A stretch of 64,000 nt of DNA from Erysipelotrichales bacterium (GCA_022508525.1 JAFLVA010000001.1:1-64000), one strand, 5' to 3'; positions 26,648 through 36,851 are shown, numbered from the stretch's first letter. The notes: a model not told the origin generated them from the sequence alone. Program-made: numbers and translations.

Positions 26648-26672
26648 GAACACTCTTTTTGAGTGTTCTTTT
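26648..26672 (+). terminator. Terminator after tsf
   Basis: GAACACTC (26648-26655) and GAGTGTTC (26661-26668) form an 8-bp stem with a T5 loop and a T-rich tail. It separates rpsB-tsf from pyrH-frr. Confidence 0.87.
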
Positions 26673-26692
26673 CATAATAAGGAGGAAACACT

Positions 26693-27415
26693 ATGAGCAC
26701 ATATAAACGTGTCGTATTAAAACTTAGTGGAGAAGCTTTGGCGGATAAAAACAATAAAGTAATTCTTGAGGCACATAGTTTAGATAAAGTTGCAGAAGCA
26801 ATTAAAATGATGCAAGAGAAAGGAATTCAAGTAACCGTTGTTGTTGGAGCAGGAAATATTTGGCGTGGTAAACTTGCAGAACAAATTGGTATTGAAAGAA
26901 GCACCGCTGATTATATGGGAATGCTTGGCACAATTATTAATGCTCTAGCTTTACAAAGTGCCCTTGAACATGTTGGACTTGAATGCCGTGTTTGTAGCGC
27001 AATTGAAGTGCGTTCTGTTGCAGAATACTATATCAGAAGAAGAGCAATTAGACATTTGGAAAAAGGTCGTGTAGTTGTATTTGCAGGTGGAACAGGTAAT
27101 CCATACTTTACAACTGATACATGTGCAACACTACGTGCAATGGAAATTGAAGCAGATGCAATTTTAATGGCTAAAAATGGTGTTGATGGTGTTTATTCCG
27201 CAGATCCTAGAACTGATAAATCGGCAGAGTTCATTAAGACTCTCACATTTAATGAAATGTTAAATAGGGATTTAAAAGTTATGGATAATACTGCAGTTGC
27301 ATTACTTAAAAATCAAGACATTGAAGTTCGTGTTTTCAACATGAATGATATAGATAATATTCGTAAGTTAGTTGATGGTGAAGATGTAGGTACAACCATC
27401 AGAAAAGGAGAATAA
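26693..27415 (+). CDS. pyrH: Uridylate kinase
   Basis: A 240-residue UMP kinase of the amino-acid-kinase fold, which makes UDP. Motifs are LKLSGEALA near the N terminus, VVVGAGNIWRG (about residue 50), and FAGGTGNPYFTTDT (about 133). It begins just after the tsf terminator with AAGGAGGA. frr follows 3 bases after the stop, as in most bacteria. Confidence 0.97.
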   Translation: MSTYKRVVLKLSGEALADKNNKVILEAHSLDKVAEAIKMMQEKGIQVTVVVGAGNIWRGKLAEQIGIERSTADYMGMLGTIINALALQSALEHVGLECRVCSAIEVRSVAEYYIRRRAIRHLEKGRVVVFAGGTGNPYFTTDTCATLRAMEIEADAILMAKNGVDGVYSADPRTDKSAEFIKTLTFNEMLNRDLKVMDNTAVALLKNQDIEVRVFNMNDIDNIRKLVDGEDVGTTIRKGE

Positions 27416-27418
27416 AAA

Positions 27419-27970
27419 ATGGAACAAGATGAATTAATACTTGAATGTGCAGAAAAAATGGCTGCTGCACATGAAAACTTTGAAAAAGCACTCAGCACAT
27501 TACGTGCTGGAAGAGTTTCCGCAGCAACAATTGCAGATGTTAAAGCAGATTATTATGGGGAAAAAACTCCAGTTACTTATATTGCATCTATTACAAATTT
27601 ACAAGCTAATGTATTAGTTATTAAACCATTCGATCGTAATGATTTAAAAGCAATAATTACTGCAATTAACGAAGCAAATCTAGGTGTAAATCCAATTAAT
27701 GATGGAGATTCTATTCGTTTAGTCTTCCCAACATTAACAGAAGATAGAAGACGTGATTTGGTTAAGACAGCAAAAAAATACGGCGAAGAAGCTAAAGTCG
27801 CAGTAAGAAATGTTCGTCGTGACTTTATGGATAAAGTTAAAAAGGATAAGGATTTGCCTGAAGATATTGCAAAATCTTTAGAAAATGATATTCAAAAAGA
27901 AACTGATGATGCAGTAAAAGCAATTGATGCATCAGTTGCAAAAAAAGAAAAAGAAATAATGGAAATTTAA
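27419..27970 (+). CDS. frr: Ribosome recycling factor
   Basis: A 183-residue RRF, which with EF-G splits post-termination ribosomes. The two-domain pattern is present: a helical bundle with STLRAGRVS near residue 26 and VRNVRRDFMDKVKKDKD near 136, and the smaller beta domain around YYGEKTPVTYIAS. AAAGGAG lies in the end of pyrH. A terminator follows. Confidence 0.97.
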   Translation: MEQDELILECAEKMAAAHENFEKALSTLRAGRVSAATIADVKADYYGEKTPVTYIASITNLQANVLVIKPFDRNDLKAIITAINEANLGVNPINDGDSIRLVFPTLTEDRRRDLVKTAKKYGEEAKVAVRNVRRDFMDKVKKDKDLPEDIAKSLENDIQKETDDAVKAIDASVAKKEKEIMEI

Positions 27971-27972
27971 TT

Positions 27973-27997
27973 AAGTCAGCTTGACGCTGACTTTTTT
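27973..27997 (+). terminator. Terminator after frr
   Basis: AAGTCAGC (27973-27980) and GCTGACTT (27986-27993) form an 8-bp stem with a 5-base loop and a T tract. Confidence 0.88.
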
Positions 27998-28124
27998 AAT
28001 TAATTACATGAATTAGATATGGTGAATTACGCCTGACATATTTATGAAACAAACTTTTAAATTTTTCACTATTTATATTAGTACATAAAATGTATAATAT
28101 AAATAAGTTAGGCTGGTGGCAAAT

Positions 28125-28856
28125 ATGAGAAAAGAAGAATTCAAATTAACAAAAAAATTAGATCATATTGCTTTTATTATGGATGGTAATGGTAGATGGG
28201 CAAAAAAAAGACTTTTACCTCGCCATTTAGGACACAAAGAAGGATGCAAAAGAGTTATTGAAATTTTGCGTGCTTGCGATGATTTAGGCATATATTGTAT
28301 TAGCCTTTATGCTTTTTCTACAGAAAACTGGAAAAGGCCACAAGACGAGATTGATCACTTATTCAATTACCTTGATGATTTTTTTAATGACAATATCGCT
28401 GAGATGATTGAACGTGGAACAAGAATTCATTTAATGGGTGATATAAATAAATTACCAAAACATACTCAAGATACAATTAGAAAATCAATGGATTTGACCG
28501 AACACCTAACTAAACACGTTTTTAATATTTGTCTTAATTATGGTGGTAAAGATGAAATTGTTCGTGCTGCTAAAAAGATGGCAGAAGATGTAAAGGATAG
28601 CAAATTAGATTTAGATGTCATTGATGAATCTACTTTTGAAAGTTATATGATGTGCAATGGATTACCACCAGTGGATTTAATGGTTAGAACTTCTGGTGAA
28701 CAAAGAATTTCTAATTATATGCTTTGGGAGTTGGCATATGCGGAAATGATATTCCCGCTTACTCCGTGGCCTAGTTTTACAAAAAAAGAATTAATTAAAT
28801 GCTTAGAGATTTATGAAGGACGTAATCGCAGATTCGGAGGATTAAAGAATGAATAA
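28125..28856 (+). CDS. uppS: Undecaprenyl diphosphate synthase (isoprenyl transferase)
   Basis: A 243-residue cis-prenyltransferase that builds the lipid carrier for cell-wall polymers, so a peptidoglycan-type wall is likely. The catalytic Asp is in IMDGNGRWAKKR (Asp20). Substrate motifs SLYAFSTENWKRP and DLMVRTSGEQRISNYM are present. ATG 28125 is preferred to GTG 28116. A good -10 (TATAAT, 28093-28098) lies upstream but the -35 is weak. It overlaps cdsA by 8 bases. Confidence 0.95.
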   Translation: MRKEEFKLTKKLDHIAFIMDGNGRWAKKRLLPRHLGHKEGCKRVIEILRACDDLGIYCISLYAFSTENWKRPQDEIDHLFNYLDDFFNDNIAEMIERGTRIHLMGDINKLPKHTQDTIRKSMDLTEHLTKHVFNICLNYGGKDEIVRAAKKMAEDVKDSKLDLDVIDESTFESYMMCNGLPPVDLMVRTSGEQRISNYMLWELAYAEMIFPLTPWPSFTKKELIKCLEIYEGRNRRFGGLKNE

Positions 28857-29820
28857 ATTGAGTGATGATTCAAAAAAATCTATGGTACAACGCATTATTA
28901 CATCCGTAGTGTTACTTGTTTTATGCGTTCCGTGTTTACTTTTCGGTAATTGGTTTTTTGCGTCACTGTCTTTTGTGGCATCATTTTTTGCGTGTCATGA
29001 ATTTATTAATGCTCCAAAAAATAAATCATATAACATTTTCTTGCATGTTTTCATCCATATAATGACATATTCGTTTATTTATTGGGTTTTTATAAAAACA
29101 AATTTAAATACGTACGGATGGGACATAACTCAATGGTCGTTTGCTACGGGATTTAGCACATTAAATATTTCTATAATTGGTATAGCTGTGGGATTCTTAA
29201 CATTGTTTTTTATGACATTGAATCATAATAAATTCAACATTTCTGATGCGACATATTTATGTACAATGATGGTGTTTATAGGAATATCAATTCAATCAGC
29301 TTTGTTTTTAAGATTCTATCCGGCCCATTTGCACGGAATGAATCATGGAGTGCTTGATATATCCAATTCCACATTATTTATTTATGTTGTAATTGGTAGC
29401 TTTTTATCAGATATAGGTGCATATTTCTTTGGAATTCTTTTTGGAAGAAATAAAATGAACGCAAGAATTTCGCCAAAAAAGACCTGGGAAGGTTTTATTG
29501 GAGGAGTATTAGTATCTGCAATTATCAGTTTTGCGTTTGCATTTATTCTTGCTAAGGCCGATAAACCTTTGCTTAAAGGAATTTTGGACGTTGAACATTT
29601 CTATAACATTATTATTCTTTCACTAGCAATGCCAATAACTGCAAATTTAGGTGATTTTATATTTTCGTCAATTAAACGAAATTACGGAATAAAAGATTTT
29701 GGTACTATTCTAAAAGGACATGGAGGGGTATTAGATAGATTAGATTCTCTTTTCGTAACTTCTTTAATCGTTTCAATAATCATAATATTTATGGGAAATA
29801 ACTGGAGCCTTTTAGCATAG
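28849..29820 (+). CDS. cdsA: Phosphatidate cytidylyltransferase
   Basis: A 323-residue membrane enzyme that makes CDP-diacylglycerol from phosphatidic acid and CTP. It has about eight hydrophobic segments. The C-terminal family signature is visible as ISPKKTWEGFIGG (about residue 205) and SSIKRNYGIKDFGTILKGHGG followed by LDRLDSL. It sits in the conserved uppS-cdsA-dxr-rseP string; dxr starts 1 base after its stop. Confidence 0.95.
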   Translation: MNKLSDDSKKSMVQRIITSVVLLVLCVPCLLFGNWFFASLSFVASFFACHEFINAPKNKSYNIFLHVFIHIMTYSFIYWVFIKTNLNTYGWDITQWSFATGFSTLNISIIGIAVGFLTLFFMTLNHNKFNISDATYLCTMMVFIGISIQSALFLRFYPAHLHGMNHGVLDISNSTLFIYVVIGSFLSDIGAYFFGILFGRNKMNARISPKKTWEGFIGGVLVSAIISFAFAFILAKADKPLLKGILDVEHFYNIIILSLAMPITANLGDFIFSSIKRNYGIKDFGTILKGHGGVLDRLDSLFVTSLIVSIIIIFMGNNWSLLA

Positions 29821-29821
29821 T

Positions 29822-30973
29822 ATGACACGTTTAATAGTACTTGGTATATCTGGATCTATAGGATCACAAACTCTTGATATAATTAGAAGACATAAGCGTA
29901 AATTTGTGCTATGTGGCTTTTCGGTTGGAGAAAGAATTAACTGTGTCGATGAGATTTTAAAAGAGTTTAAAACAATATCGTTTGTTGTTGTAAAAAATAA
30001 AAGTGACAAAGAAAAATTAGAGAAAATATATCCACATATTAAATTTTCTTATGGTGATGATGGATTATTAGAATTAATTAAACAAGTGGAATGTGATTTG
30101 GTTGTTAATGCACTTGTTGGATTTGTTGGATTTTTACCAACTATTTGTGCTTTAGAAAACGGGAGAGACTTAGCACTAGCAAATAAAGAATCTCTAGTTG
30201 TTGGTGGAAATTTAGTAAATCAATTACTAAAAAAGACAAATACTAAATTATACCCAATTGATAGTGAACATGTGGCACTTGCAAAATGTTTAAAAGGTAA
30301 TAAAAAAGCTAAAAAATTAGTTTTGACAGCTTCTGGTGGAAGCTTTAGAGATCTAAATCGTAATGAATTAGAAAATGTCACAGTCGAAGATGCTTTAAAA
30401 CACCCATCATGGAATATGGGACAAAAAATAACTATTGATTGTGCAACAATGATGAATAAAGGATTTGAGATAATTGAAGCATATCATTTATTCAATTTTC
30501 CAATTGATAAGATTGATGTCTTGTTACATGACGAATCAAAAATTCATTCTCTAGTCGAATTTGAAGATGGTTCATTCTTGGCTGATATTGGTCCGGCTGA
30601 TATGCGAATACCAATTAGCCATGCGTTATTTAGAAATAAAAGGGTAAAAAACACTTTTGCTAGTTTACCTCTTGACGAATTTGGAACTTTCCATTTTAGA
30701 AAGTTTGATCCTAAGAGATATCCTTGTGTCGGTTATGCCAAAAAGGCTATAGCAATTGGTGGAACGATGCCAGCAGTACTTAATGGCGCTAACGAAGAAG
30801 CAGTTTATGCATTTTTACGAAAAGAAATCAAATTTTTAAGTATTGAAAAGATAATTGAAGAAGTTATGGAGCGACATGAAATTGTTCAAAATCCTACTGT
30901 TCAAGATCTTGTAGATGCGGATAAGTGGGCAAGAGAAGAAGTTAGAAGATTAATAAAGGAGAATAATTTATGA
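29822..30973 (+). CDS. dxr: 1-deoxy-D-xylulose 5-phosphate reductoisomerase
   Basis: A 383-residue NADPH-dependent enzyme that makes methylerythritol phosphate, the first committed isoprenoid step. The NADPH-binding N terminus reads VLGISGSIGSQTLDII. Active-site motifs are LANKESLVVGG, PIDSEHVA, TASGGSFRD and HPSWNMGQKITID. Its presence shows that isoprenoids are made by the MEP route and links to UppS. It overlaps rseP by 4 bases (ATGA). Confidence 0.96.
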   Translation: MTRLIVLGISGSIGSQTLDIIRRHKRKFVLCGFSVGERINCVDEILKEFKTISFVVVKNKSDKEKLEKIYPHIKFSYGDDGLLELIKQVECDLVVNALVGFVGFLPTICALENGRDLALANKESLVVGGNLVNQLLKKTNTKLYPIDSEHVALAKCLKGNKKAKKLVLTASGGSFRDLNRNELENVTVEDALKHPSWNMGQKITIDCATMMNKGFEIIEAYHLFNFPIDKIDVLLHDESKIHSLVEFEDGSFLADIGPADMRIPISHALFRNKRVKNTFASLPLDEFGTFHFRKFDPKRYPCVGYAKKAIAIGGTMPAVLNGANEEAVYAFLRKEIKFLSIEKIIEEVMERHEIVQNPTVQDLVDADKWAREEVRRLIKENNL

Positions 30974-32160
30974 TATTAGCATCATCAATCAGTATATGGT
31001 CAGTATTACTTTTTATTTTAAGCTTAGGCTTATTAATTACTATTCATGAACTTGGACATTTTTCAATGGCTAAGCTTTTTAATGTTTACGTAAATGAATT
31101 TGCAATTGGATTTGGTCCAAGACTTTTAAAATTCAAAAAAGGTGAAACCACATATGCGTTGCGCGCAATTCCACTAGGTGGATTCGTTTCAATGTATGGT
31201 GAAGGTGTGGAAATCACAGATGGATCAGTACCACCAGAAAGAAGCTTGCTAGGGATTAAGAAGTGGAAACGTGCGATTATCATGGTTGCAGGTATAACCT
31301 TAAACTTTATTCTTGGATTCACTTTGTTTTTTGTAAATAATGCTTTCTTTCCTCAGGCTAATTACACTAATCAAGTAACAATTATTGAGGGTGAAAAAAT
31401 TACTAGTGAGGAATATAAATCATTTGATATTGAAACGGGAGATTATATCATTAGAATTGATAAAAAATGTACTATCAACGGTGATTCAAATGCATGTTCA
31501 TCAAAAAGTGGGGACATTAAAGATTTTAATGATCTATGGTATAGCGAATATGGTTTTTCATACACCGAAGATATTTTGCCAGTGACAGAAGATGACAAAA
31601 TGGAAGTTACTATTCATTATGTCAAAGAGAATACAACTACTGACGAATCAAAGCAAATTACATTAACTTTATCTCCAGCAATGAAAGATGGAAAATTTGT
31701 CCTTGAAAGTGGTAGAAAAACTTGGGAAAAGATGGGGGTTGGACAATATGTTTATTATCGTCATTTGGGAAGCTTTGGTAAAGTAATAACAACTACTTTC
31801 TCAGATTTTGGAAATAACACTATTTTAATTGCTAAAACTTTAGGAGGATTATTTGTTGGTAAAAACTGGGATCAAATTGGAGGACCGGTGGCTATTTTAT
31901 CGGCTTCAAGTGTAGTCCTAAAAAATGCTAATTTCGGTACGTATATATATTTATGGGGAACAATTTCTGTTAATTTAGCAATATTTAATCTTTTGCCTTT
32001 CCCTGGACTAGATGGTTGGCATTTATTAGTTGTGGCGATTGAAGCAATAACAAAGAAAGAAATACCAGAGAAGGTAAAAAATATCATCTCTGCTGTTGGT
32101 ATGATTTTACTGTTTGGTTTAATGATATTTATTGTTGGTAGAGATATTTTTCGCATATAA
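30970..32160 (+). CDS. rseP: Site-2 zinc metalloprotease RseP/RasP
   Basis: A 396-residue intramembrane protease. The zinc motif HELGH is at His26-His30 in the first membrane helix; the second catalytic motif NLLPFPGLDGWHL (about residue 336) contains the conserved Asp. A PDZ-like exported domain lies between (about 110-250), with an insert holding two cysteines (CTINGDSNACSS). Homologues cut anti-sigma factors and remnant signal peptides, so it is a candidate partner for the single-pass serpin of the ECF sigma unit. proS, often next, is absent and polC follows after 17 bases. Confidence 0.95.
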   Translation: MILASSISIWSVLLFILSLGLLITIHELGHFSMAKLFNVYVNEFAIGFGPRLLKFKKGETTYALRAIPLGGFVSMYGEGVEITDGSVPPERSLLGIKKWKRAIIMVAGITLNFILGFTLFFVNNAFFPQANYTNQVTIIEGEKITSEEYKSFDIETGDYIIRIDKKCTINGDSNACSSKSGDIKDFNDLWYSEYGFSYTEDILPVTEDDKMEVTIHYVKENTTTDESKQITLTLSPAMKDGKFVLESGRKTWEKMGVGQYVYYRHLGSFGKVITTTFSDFGNNTILIAKTLGGLFVGKNWDQIGGPVAILSASSVVLKNANFGTYIYLWGTISVNLAIFNLLPFPGLDGWHLLVVAIEAITKKEIPEKVKNIISAVGMILLFGLMIFIVGRDIFRI

Positions 32161-32177
32161 GTTAGTTGGTGAAGTAA

Positions 32178-35100
32178 ATGGATCGAAGTGTTTTTGAAAG
32201 ATTTTTGAAAAAGATAAATATCAAAAATGTCGAAGATTTCGATATGTCTTTTGATGTGTGCGAATGGGATCCTTTAAGACGCCGTGAAAAAGTTTTATTA
32301 ATGGAAATTAGAAAAGATATTCCTTGGACTTATCCATTGCTCATGACATTTTTATCCGCAATAAACACAATCAAGGATTATCGTTATGAAATTCATTATC
32401 ATTATAATATTTCTCCTAATGAAGAAGATGTTTATCGTCTATTAACAGAATGGTACTATGATAAAACTAACGTAGCGTTTTTGGAAGACTATCATTTTGA
32501 AAATAATAAAATTATTATCGACGCAGAAGATGAAAATAAAATAAAAAGCGAATTAGAAGGTTTTATTAATCTATTAAAAACAATAGATTATGATTTTGAA
32601 ATTGTTGTTCAAAAAAAAGAAAAACAATATGTTTCTGAAGAGTTAGATTCTTTTGAAGTAGATGATGATTATGATGAATACGACAATTTTGATGAAGAGG
32701 AATTTTTCCAACAAAGAAAAAACAAACAATACGAAGATGCAGAACAAGCAATTGAAGAATATGTTCCTTTTGAAGAAAAAAAGAACGACTTTAATAATGG
32801 TGCTTTTAAACTTATAAAAATTGGTGCAATTGACACTAATTCAGAAAATGTTGATTTTAATGGAAAAGTATTTAGTTGTTCAGAAACCACAACGAAAAAA
32901 GGGAAACTAATTGTAGTTTATGGAATTGCTGATGAAAGAGGAGATGCAATTCACGTCAAAGCCTTTGAAGGTGGAAAGTATTTTACATCCGACAAATTCC
33001 ATAGCATTAAAATTGGTATGAACGTTAGAGTACGTGGATCTGCATCATATGATCAATATTCAAAAGAATTAGCTGTAATGGCAAGATTCATTGATGTGTT
33101 ACCACCTGACGAATTAAGGCTTGATAATGAAGAAAATAAACGCGTTGAATTGCATTTACACACCAAAATGTCTACTATGGATGGCGTTACTAACATTGAA
33201 GATTATGTTCGTCTTGCTGCCCAAATGGGACACAAAGCAATAGCAGTGACTGATCATGGAGTAGTACAAGCATTCCCTGCTGCCCAAAAAGCTGGTAAGG
33301 ATAATAATGTTAAAATTCTTTATGGTACAGAATTATATGTTATAGATGATGAAGTAAATGCGATTAGAAACCCATGCAACCGTGAACTTTCAACTGCAGA
33401 ATATGTAGTATTTGACTTTGAAACTACCGGTTTATCAACAAAGTATGATGATATTATTGAATTTGGTGCAGTTAAATTTTCGCAAGGTATGATTCGTGAG
33501 CGAATTGATTTATTTGTGGAAATAAATCGCCCGATACCAAAAAAGATTAAAAAAATTACGGGCATTACTGATGATATGCTAGTCGGTCAAAATTCTTTAG
33601 TTGAAGCAGTGCATAAAATGAGAAAATTTATTGGTGATGCTATATTAGTATCGCACAACGCAGATTTTGACTTTGGCTTTTTAAATGAAGCATGTCGTAA
33701 AGTGAATGAGGATATTTTTTCAAATCCTGTTATAGATACACTAGCACTTGCCCGTTATATTTTTCCTGAATCAAAAGGACATAGATTAGGGGCACTTTGT
33801 AACAATATGGATGTTATATACGATGAGGATGCTGCTCACCGTGCGGATTATGATGCGGAAGTTTTAAATGAAGTTTGGCAAGCAATGATTGCGGTTTTAA
33901 CAAAAGATAATCCACATTTGACTCATGCTGATTTAGGTGAGTTAAAACTAAAAGAAGAGCATTATAAACATTTAAGACCATTTCATGTTGTAGCACTAGC
34001 TCAAGATAATGAAGGAATTAAAAATTTATTCAAATTAGTTTCTGAATCACATATTAAATATTTTGCAAATGTCCCAAAAGTACCACGGAGTTTATTAATT
34101 AAATTACGTGAACATCTACTATTAGGTAGTGCTTGCTTCAATGGTGAAGTTTTTGATGCTGCAAAAACACGCACTAAAGAAGTGCTGAAAAAAGTTGTTT
34201 CATTTTACGATTATATTGAAGTACAACCTGATTCTAATTATTCATATTTGATAAATATGGAAGAAGTAGAGAGCATTGATGTTATTCATCAATTTATTAA
34301 AGATATTATTGAGGCAGCAGATGAAGAACAAAAACTTGTTGTTGCAACAGGCGATGTTCATTATTTAAATCCTTCAGACAAAATATATCGTGATGTTTTT
34401 ATTAGTGCAAAAGCGATTGGAAACGCAAACCATCCATTAATGCCATATTCAAGGGAAAAGATGGAGTATTTTGTAAACCCTGATCAACACTATAGAACAA
34501 CGAGAGAAATGCTTGATGCTTTTAACTATCTAGGTGAAGAACGTGCTTATGAAATTGTTGTTAAAAACACCAATTTAATTGCAGATTCGCTTGAATCAGT
34601 AAAACCTTTAAAAGATAAGTTATATACACCAACTATTGAAAATTGTGAAAATTTATTGCGTGAATTATGCTACAATACTGCACACGAAATGTATGGTGAT
34701 AATTTACCACCAATTGTTGCAGAACGTTTAGAAAAAGAATTAGATGGTATTATTAATAACGGATATTCAGTTATTTATTATATTGCTCATAAAATTATTA
34801 AAAAATCTAACGAAGATGGATACATGGTAGGATCACGTGGATCTGTTGGATCATCATTCGTTGCAACAATGGCAAAAATTACAGAGGTTAATCCTTTGCC
34901 TCCACACTATGTTTGCCCACATTGTAAGCATAGCGAATTTGAAGATATACCTAAAGTGTCATCTGGTTTTGATTTACCAGAAAAAGATTGCCCAATCTGT
35001 GGAACAAGAATGAAACATGATGGACAAAACATTCCATTTGCGACATTCTTAGGTTTTAATGCGGATAAGGTTCCTGATATTGATCTTAACTTCCCTGGTG

Positions 35101-36536
35101 ACTATCAAGGAAGAGCATTCCTTTATACTAAAGAATTGTTGGGACCGGATAATGTTTTTAAAGCTGGCACTATTGAAACTGTTGCAGAAAAGAATGCCTA
35201 TGGTTACGCTAGAGGATATTTTGAAAGAATCGGACCAAAAATTGGTAGAGATTTAGACAAAGTTAATAAGGCACAAATTGAATATTTAGCAGCAGGGTGT
35301 ACTGGCGTTAAAAGAACGACTGGCCAACATCCTGGTGGTATTGTTGTTATTCCGACAGGCTATGAAGTATATGATTTTACGCCAATTCAATATCCTGCCG
35401 ATAACAAAGAATCTGAGTGGAGAACAACACATTTTGATTTCCATGCAATTCACGATAATATCTTAAAACTGGATTTATTAGGACATGTAGACCCTATGGC
35501 ATTAAAAATGATGTCTGATAATACAGGAATTGATGTTAAAACAATTCCATTAAATGATCCTGAAACACTTTCTATCTTTTCAAGCCGTAATGCTTTAAAT
35601 TGCCACTCTAATTATTTGAATGAGTCGACAGGTGCTTTGGGTATTCCAGAATTTGGAACAAATCTTGGTCGAGAAATGTTAAAAGAAACATCACCGAAAT
35701 TATTTTCAGACTTACTAATTCTTTCTGGATTATCTCATGGTACAGGTGTTTGGGCTGGTAATGCACAAGAGCTAATTAGAAATGGTACCTGTACTTTAAG
35801 AGAAGTTATTGGATGTCGTGATGATATTATGACTTACCTAGCAGCACATGGCGTTGAACCATTGACAGCTTTTAAAATTATGGAAGATGTTCGTAAAGGT
35901 AAAAAAGTTAAACCTGAATATGAACAAATAATGCACGATAATAATATTCCGCAATACTATATCGACTCATGTAATAAAATTATGTACATGTTCCCAAAAG
36001 CACACGCAACAGCCTATGTTATGATGGCAATTCGTGTTGGTTGGTTTAAAGTACATAGACCTTTAGATTATTATGCAGTTTATTTGTCTGTTCGCTGTGA
36101 GCAATTTGAATTAGAAACGATGCTTAGCGGTGAAAAAGAAATTATTCGAAGATTAGAAGAGCTTAAAGCCAAAGGTTATGATGCTTCAGCAAAAGAAACT
36201 GAAATAATTAAAACATTAACTATATGTCTTGAAATGGCAGAACGTGGCTATAAATTTGAAAAAATTGATCTTTATAAATCTGATGCAACAAAATTTGTGG
36301 TCGATTATGAAAATAATTTATTAATACCACCATTTATTGCCATTGATGGATTAGGAGAAGCAGCAGGAGAATCTGTAATTGAAGCAAGAAAAGATGGAAA
36401 ATTCCTATCCAAAGAAGATCTTCTTGCAAGAAGTAGATTATCACAAACTCACGTTGCTAAATTACAAGAATTAGGTTCTTTAGATGGTTTAGCGGAAACT
36501 AACCAAATGGATTTATTTTCATTCTTTAATATTTAA
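32178..36536 (+). CDS. polC: DNA polymerase III alpha subunit, Gram-positive PolC
   Basis: A 1452-residue replicative polymerase of PolC type. In order: N-terminal domain with an acidic stretch (about 165-190), OB fold (about 205-310), PHP domain (from VELHLHTKMSTMDGV, about 322), inserted DEDD proofreading exonuclease with FDFETTGLS (about 412), the palm with PDIDLNFPGDYQ (about 966), and a four-cysteine zinc element (CPHCKH and CPICG, about 912-945). This layout is limited to Firmicutes, Mollicutes and relatives. Length is close to B. subtilis PolC (1437). rimP and nusA do not follow; a terminator and tRNA do. Confidence 0.98.
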   Translation: MDRSVFERFLKKINIKNVEDFDMSFDVCEWDPLRRREKVLLMEIRKDIPWTYPLLMTFLSAINTIKDYRYEIHYHYNISPNEEDVYRLLTEWYYDKTNVAFLEDYHFENNKIIIDAEDENKIKSELEGFINLLKTIDYDFEIVVQKKEKQYVSEELDSFEVDDDYDEYDNFDEEEFFQQRKNKQYEDAEQAIEEYVPFEEKKNDFNNGAFKLIKIGAIDTNSENVDFNGKVFSCSETTTKKGKLIVVYGIADERGDAIHVKAFEGGKYFTSDKFHSIKIGMNVRVRGSASYDQYSKELAVMARFIDVLPPDELRLDNEENKRVELHLHTKMSTMDGVTNIEDYVRLAAQMGHKAIAVTDHGVVQAFPAAQKAGKDNNVKILYGTELYVIDDEVNAIRNPCNRELSTAEYVVFDFETTGLSTKYDDIIEFGAVKFSQGMIRERIDLFVEINRPIPKKIKKITGITDDMLVGQNSLVEAVHKMRKFIGDAILVSHNADFDFGFLNEACRKVNEDIFSNPVIDTLALARYIFPESKGHRLGALCNNMDVIYDEDAAHRADYDAEVLNEVWQAMIAVLTKDNPHLTHADLGELKLKEEHYKHLRPFHVVALAQDNEGIKNLFKLVSESHIKYFANVPKVPRSLLIKLREHLLLGSACFNGEVFDAAKTRTKEVLKKVVSFYDYIEVQPDSNYSYLINMEEVESIDVIHQFIKDIIEAADEEQKLVVATGDVHYLNPSDKIYRDVFISAKAIGNANHPLMPYSREKMEYFVNPDQHYRTTREMLDAFNYLGEERAYEIVVKNTNLIADSLESVKPLKDKLYTPTIENCENLLRELCYNTAHEMYGDNLPPIVAERLEKELDGIINNGYSVIYYIAHKIIKKSNEDGYMVGSRGSVGSSFVATMAKITEVNPLPPHYVCPHCKHSEFEDIPKVSSGFDLPEKDCPICGTRMKHDGQNIPFATFLGFNADKVPDIDLNFPGDYQGRAFLYTKELLGPDNVFKAGTIETVAEKNAYGYARGYFERIGPKIGRDLDKVNKAQIEYLAAGCTGVKRTTGQHPGGIVVIPTGYEVYDFTPIQYPADNKESEWRTTHFDFHAIHDNILKLDLLGHVDPMALKMMSDNTGIDVKTIPLNDPETLSIFSSRNALNCHSNYLNESTGALGIPEFGTNLGREMLKETSPKLFSDLLILSGLSHGTGVWAGNAQELIRNGTCTLREVIGCRDDIMTYLAAHGVEPLTAFKIMEDVRKGKKVKPEYEQIMHDNNIPQYYIDSCNKIMYMFPKAHATAYVMMAIRVGWFKVHRPLDYYAVYLSVRCEQFELETMLSGEKEIIRRLEELKAKGYDASAKETEIIKTLTICLEMAERGYKFEKIDLYKSDATKFVVDYENNLLIPPFIAIDGLGEAAGESVIEARKDGKFLSKEDLLARSRLSQTHVAKLQELGSLDGLAETNQMDLFSFFNI

Positions 36537-36537
36537 T

Positions 36538-36562
36538 AAAAAAGGTCTATTTGACCTTTTTT
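36538..36562 (+). terminator. Terminator after polC
   Basis: AAAAAAGGTC (36538-36547) and GACCTTTTTT (36553-36562) form a 10-bp stem with a 5-base loop. The 5' end of a tRNA lies only 2 bases later. Confidence 0.85.
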
Positions 36563-36564
36563 GT

Positions 36565-36640
36565 CGGGGCGTGGCACAGTTGGTAGCGCGCTTGCTTCGG
36601 GAGCAAGAGGTCGTGGGTTCAATTCCCGCCGCTCCGACCA
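36565..36640 (+). tRNA. tRNA-Pro (anticodon CGG)
   Basis: A 76-base cloverleaf. Acceptor stem CGGGGCG (36565-36571) pairs with CGCTCCG (36630-36636). The anticodon stem CTTGC/GCAAG holds the loop TTCGGGA, giving anticodon CGG (Pro, codon CCG). The T arm contains GGTTCAATTCC, and the 3' CCA is encoded. It begins 2 bases after the polC terminator, so it needs readthrough or a promoter inside the end of polC. Confidence 0.96.
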
Positions 36641-36657
36641 GTTCGCTTGAAAAATCA

Positions 36658-36690
36658 GCAGGCTATATAATACTATAGCTTGCTTTTTTT
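36658..36690 (+). terminator. Terminator after tRNA-Pro
   Basis: GCAGGCTATA (36658-36667) and TATAGCTTGC (36674-36683) form a 10-bp stem (one G-T pair), followed by seven T. Confidence 0.87.
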
Positions 36691-36786
36691 ATAAATTTGT
36701 ATTCATTCGTAATAGCAAATCTCTATAAAAGTGTATCAAAAGTTTTAATTAGTATAAAGACAAGCAGACAATTTATAGCACAATAT

Positions 36787-36815
36787 TTGTTTGCTTATTT
36801 AACATATGGTATAAT
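36787..36815 (+). promoter_or_regulatory. Promoter of PlsC-like gene
   Basis: TTGTTT (36787-36792) and TATAAT (36810-36815) are 17 bases apart, with TGG before the -10 (extended -10). Confidence 0.75.
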
Positions 36816-36851
36816 ACAAATGTTATACAAGCATAGAAGGATAAATGAAAA

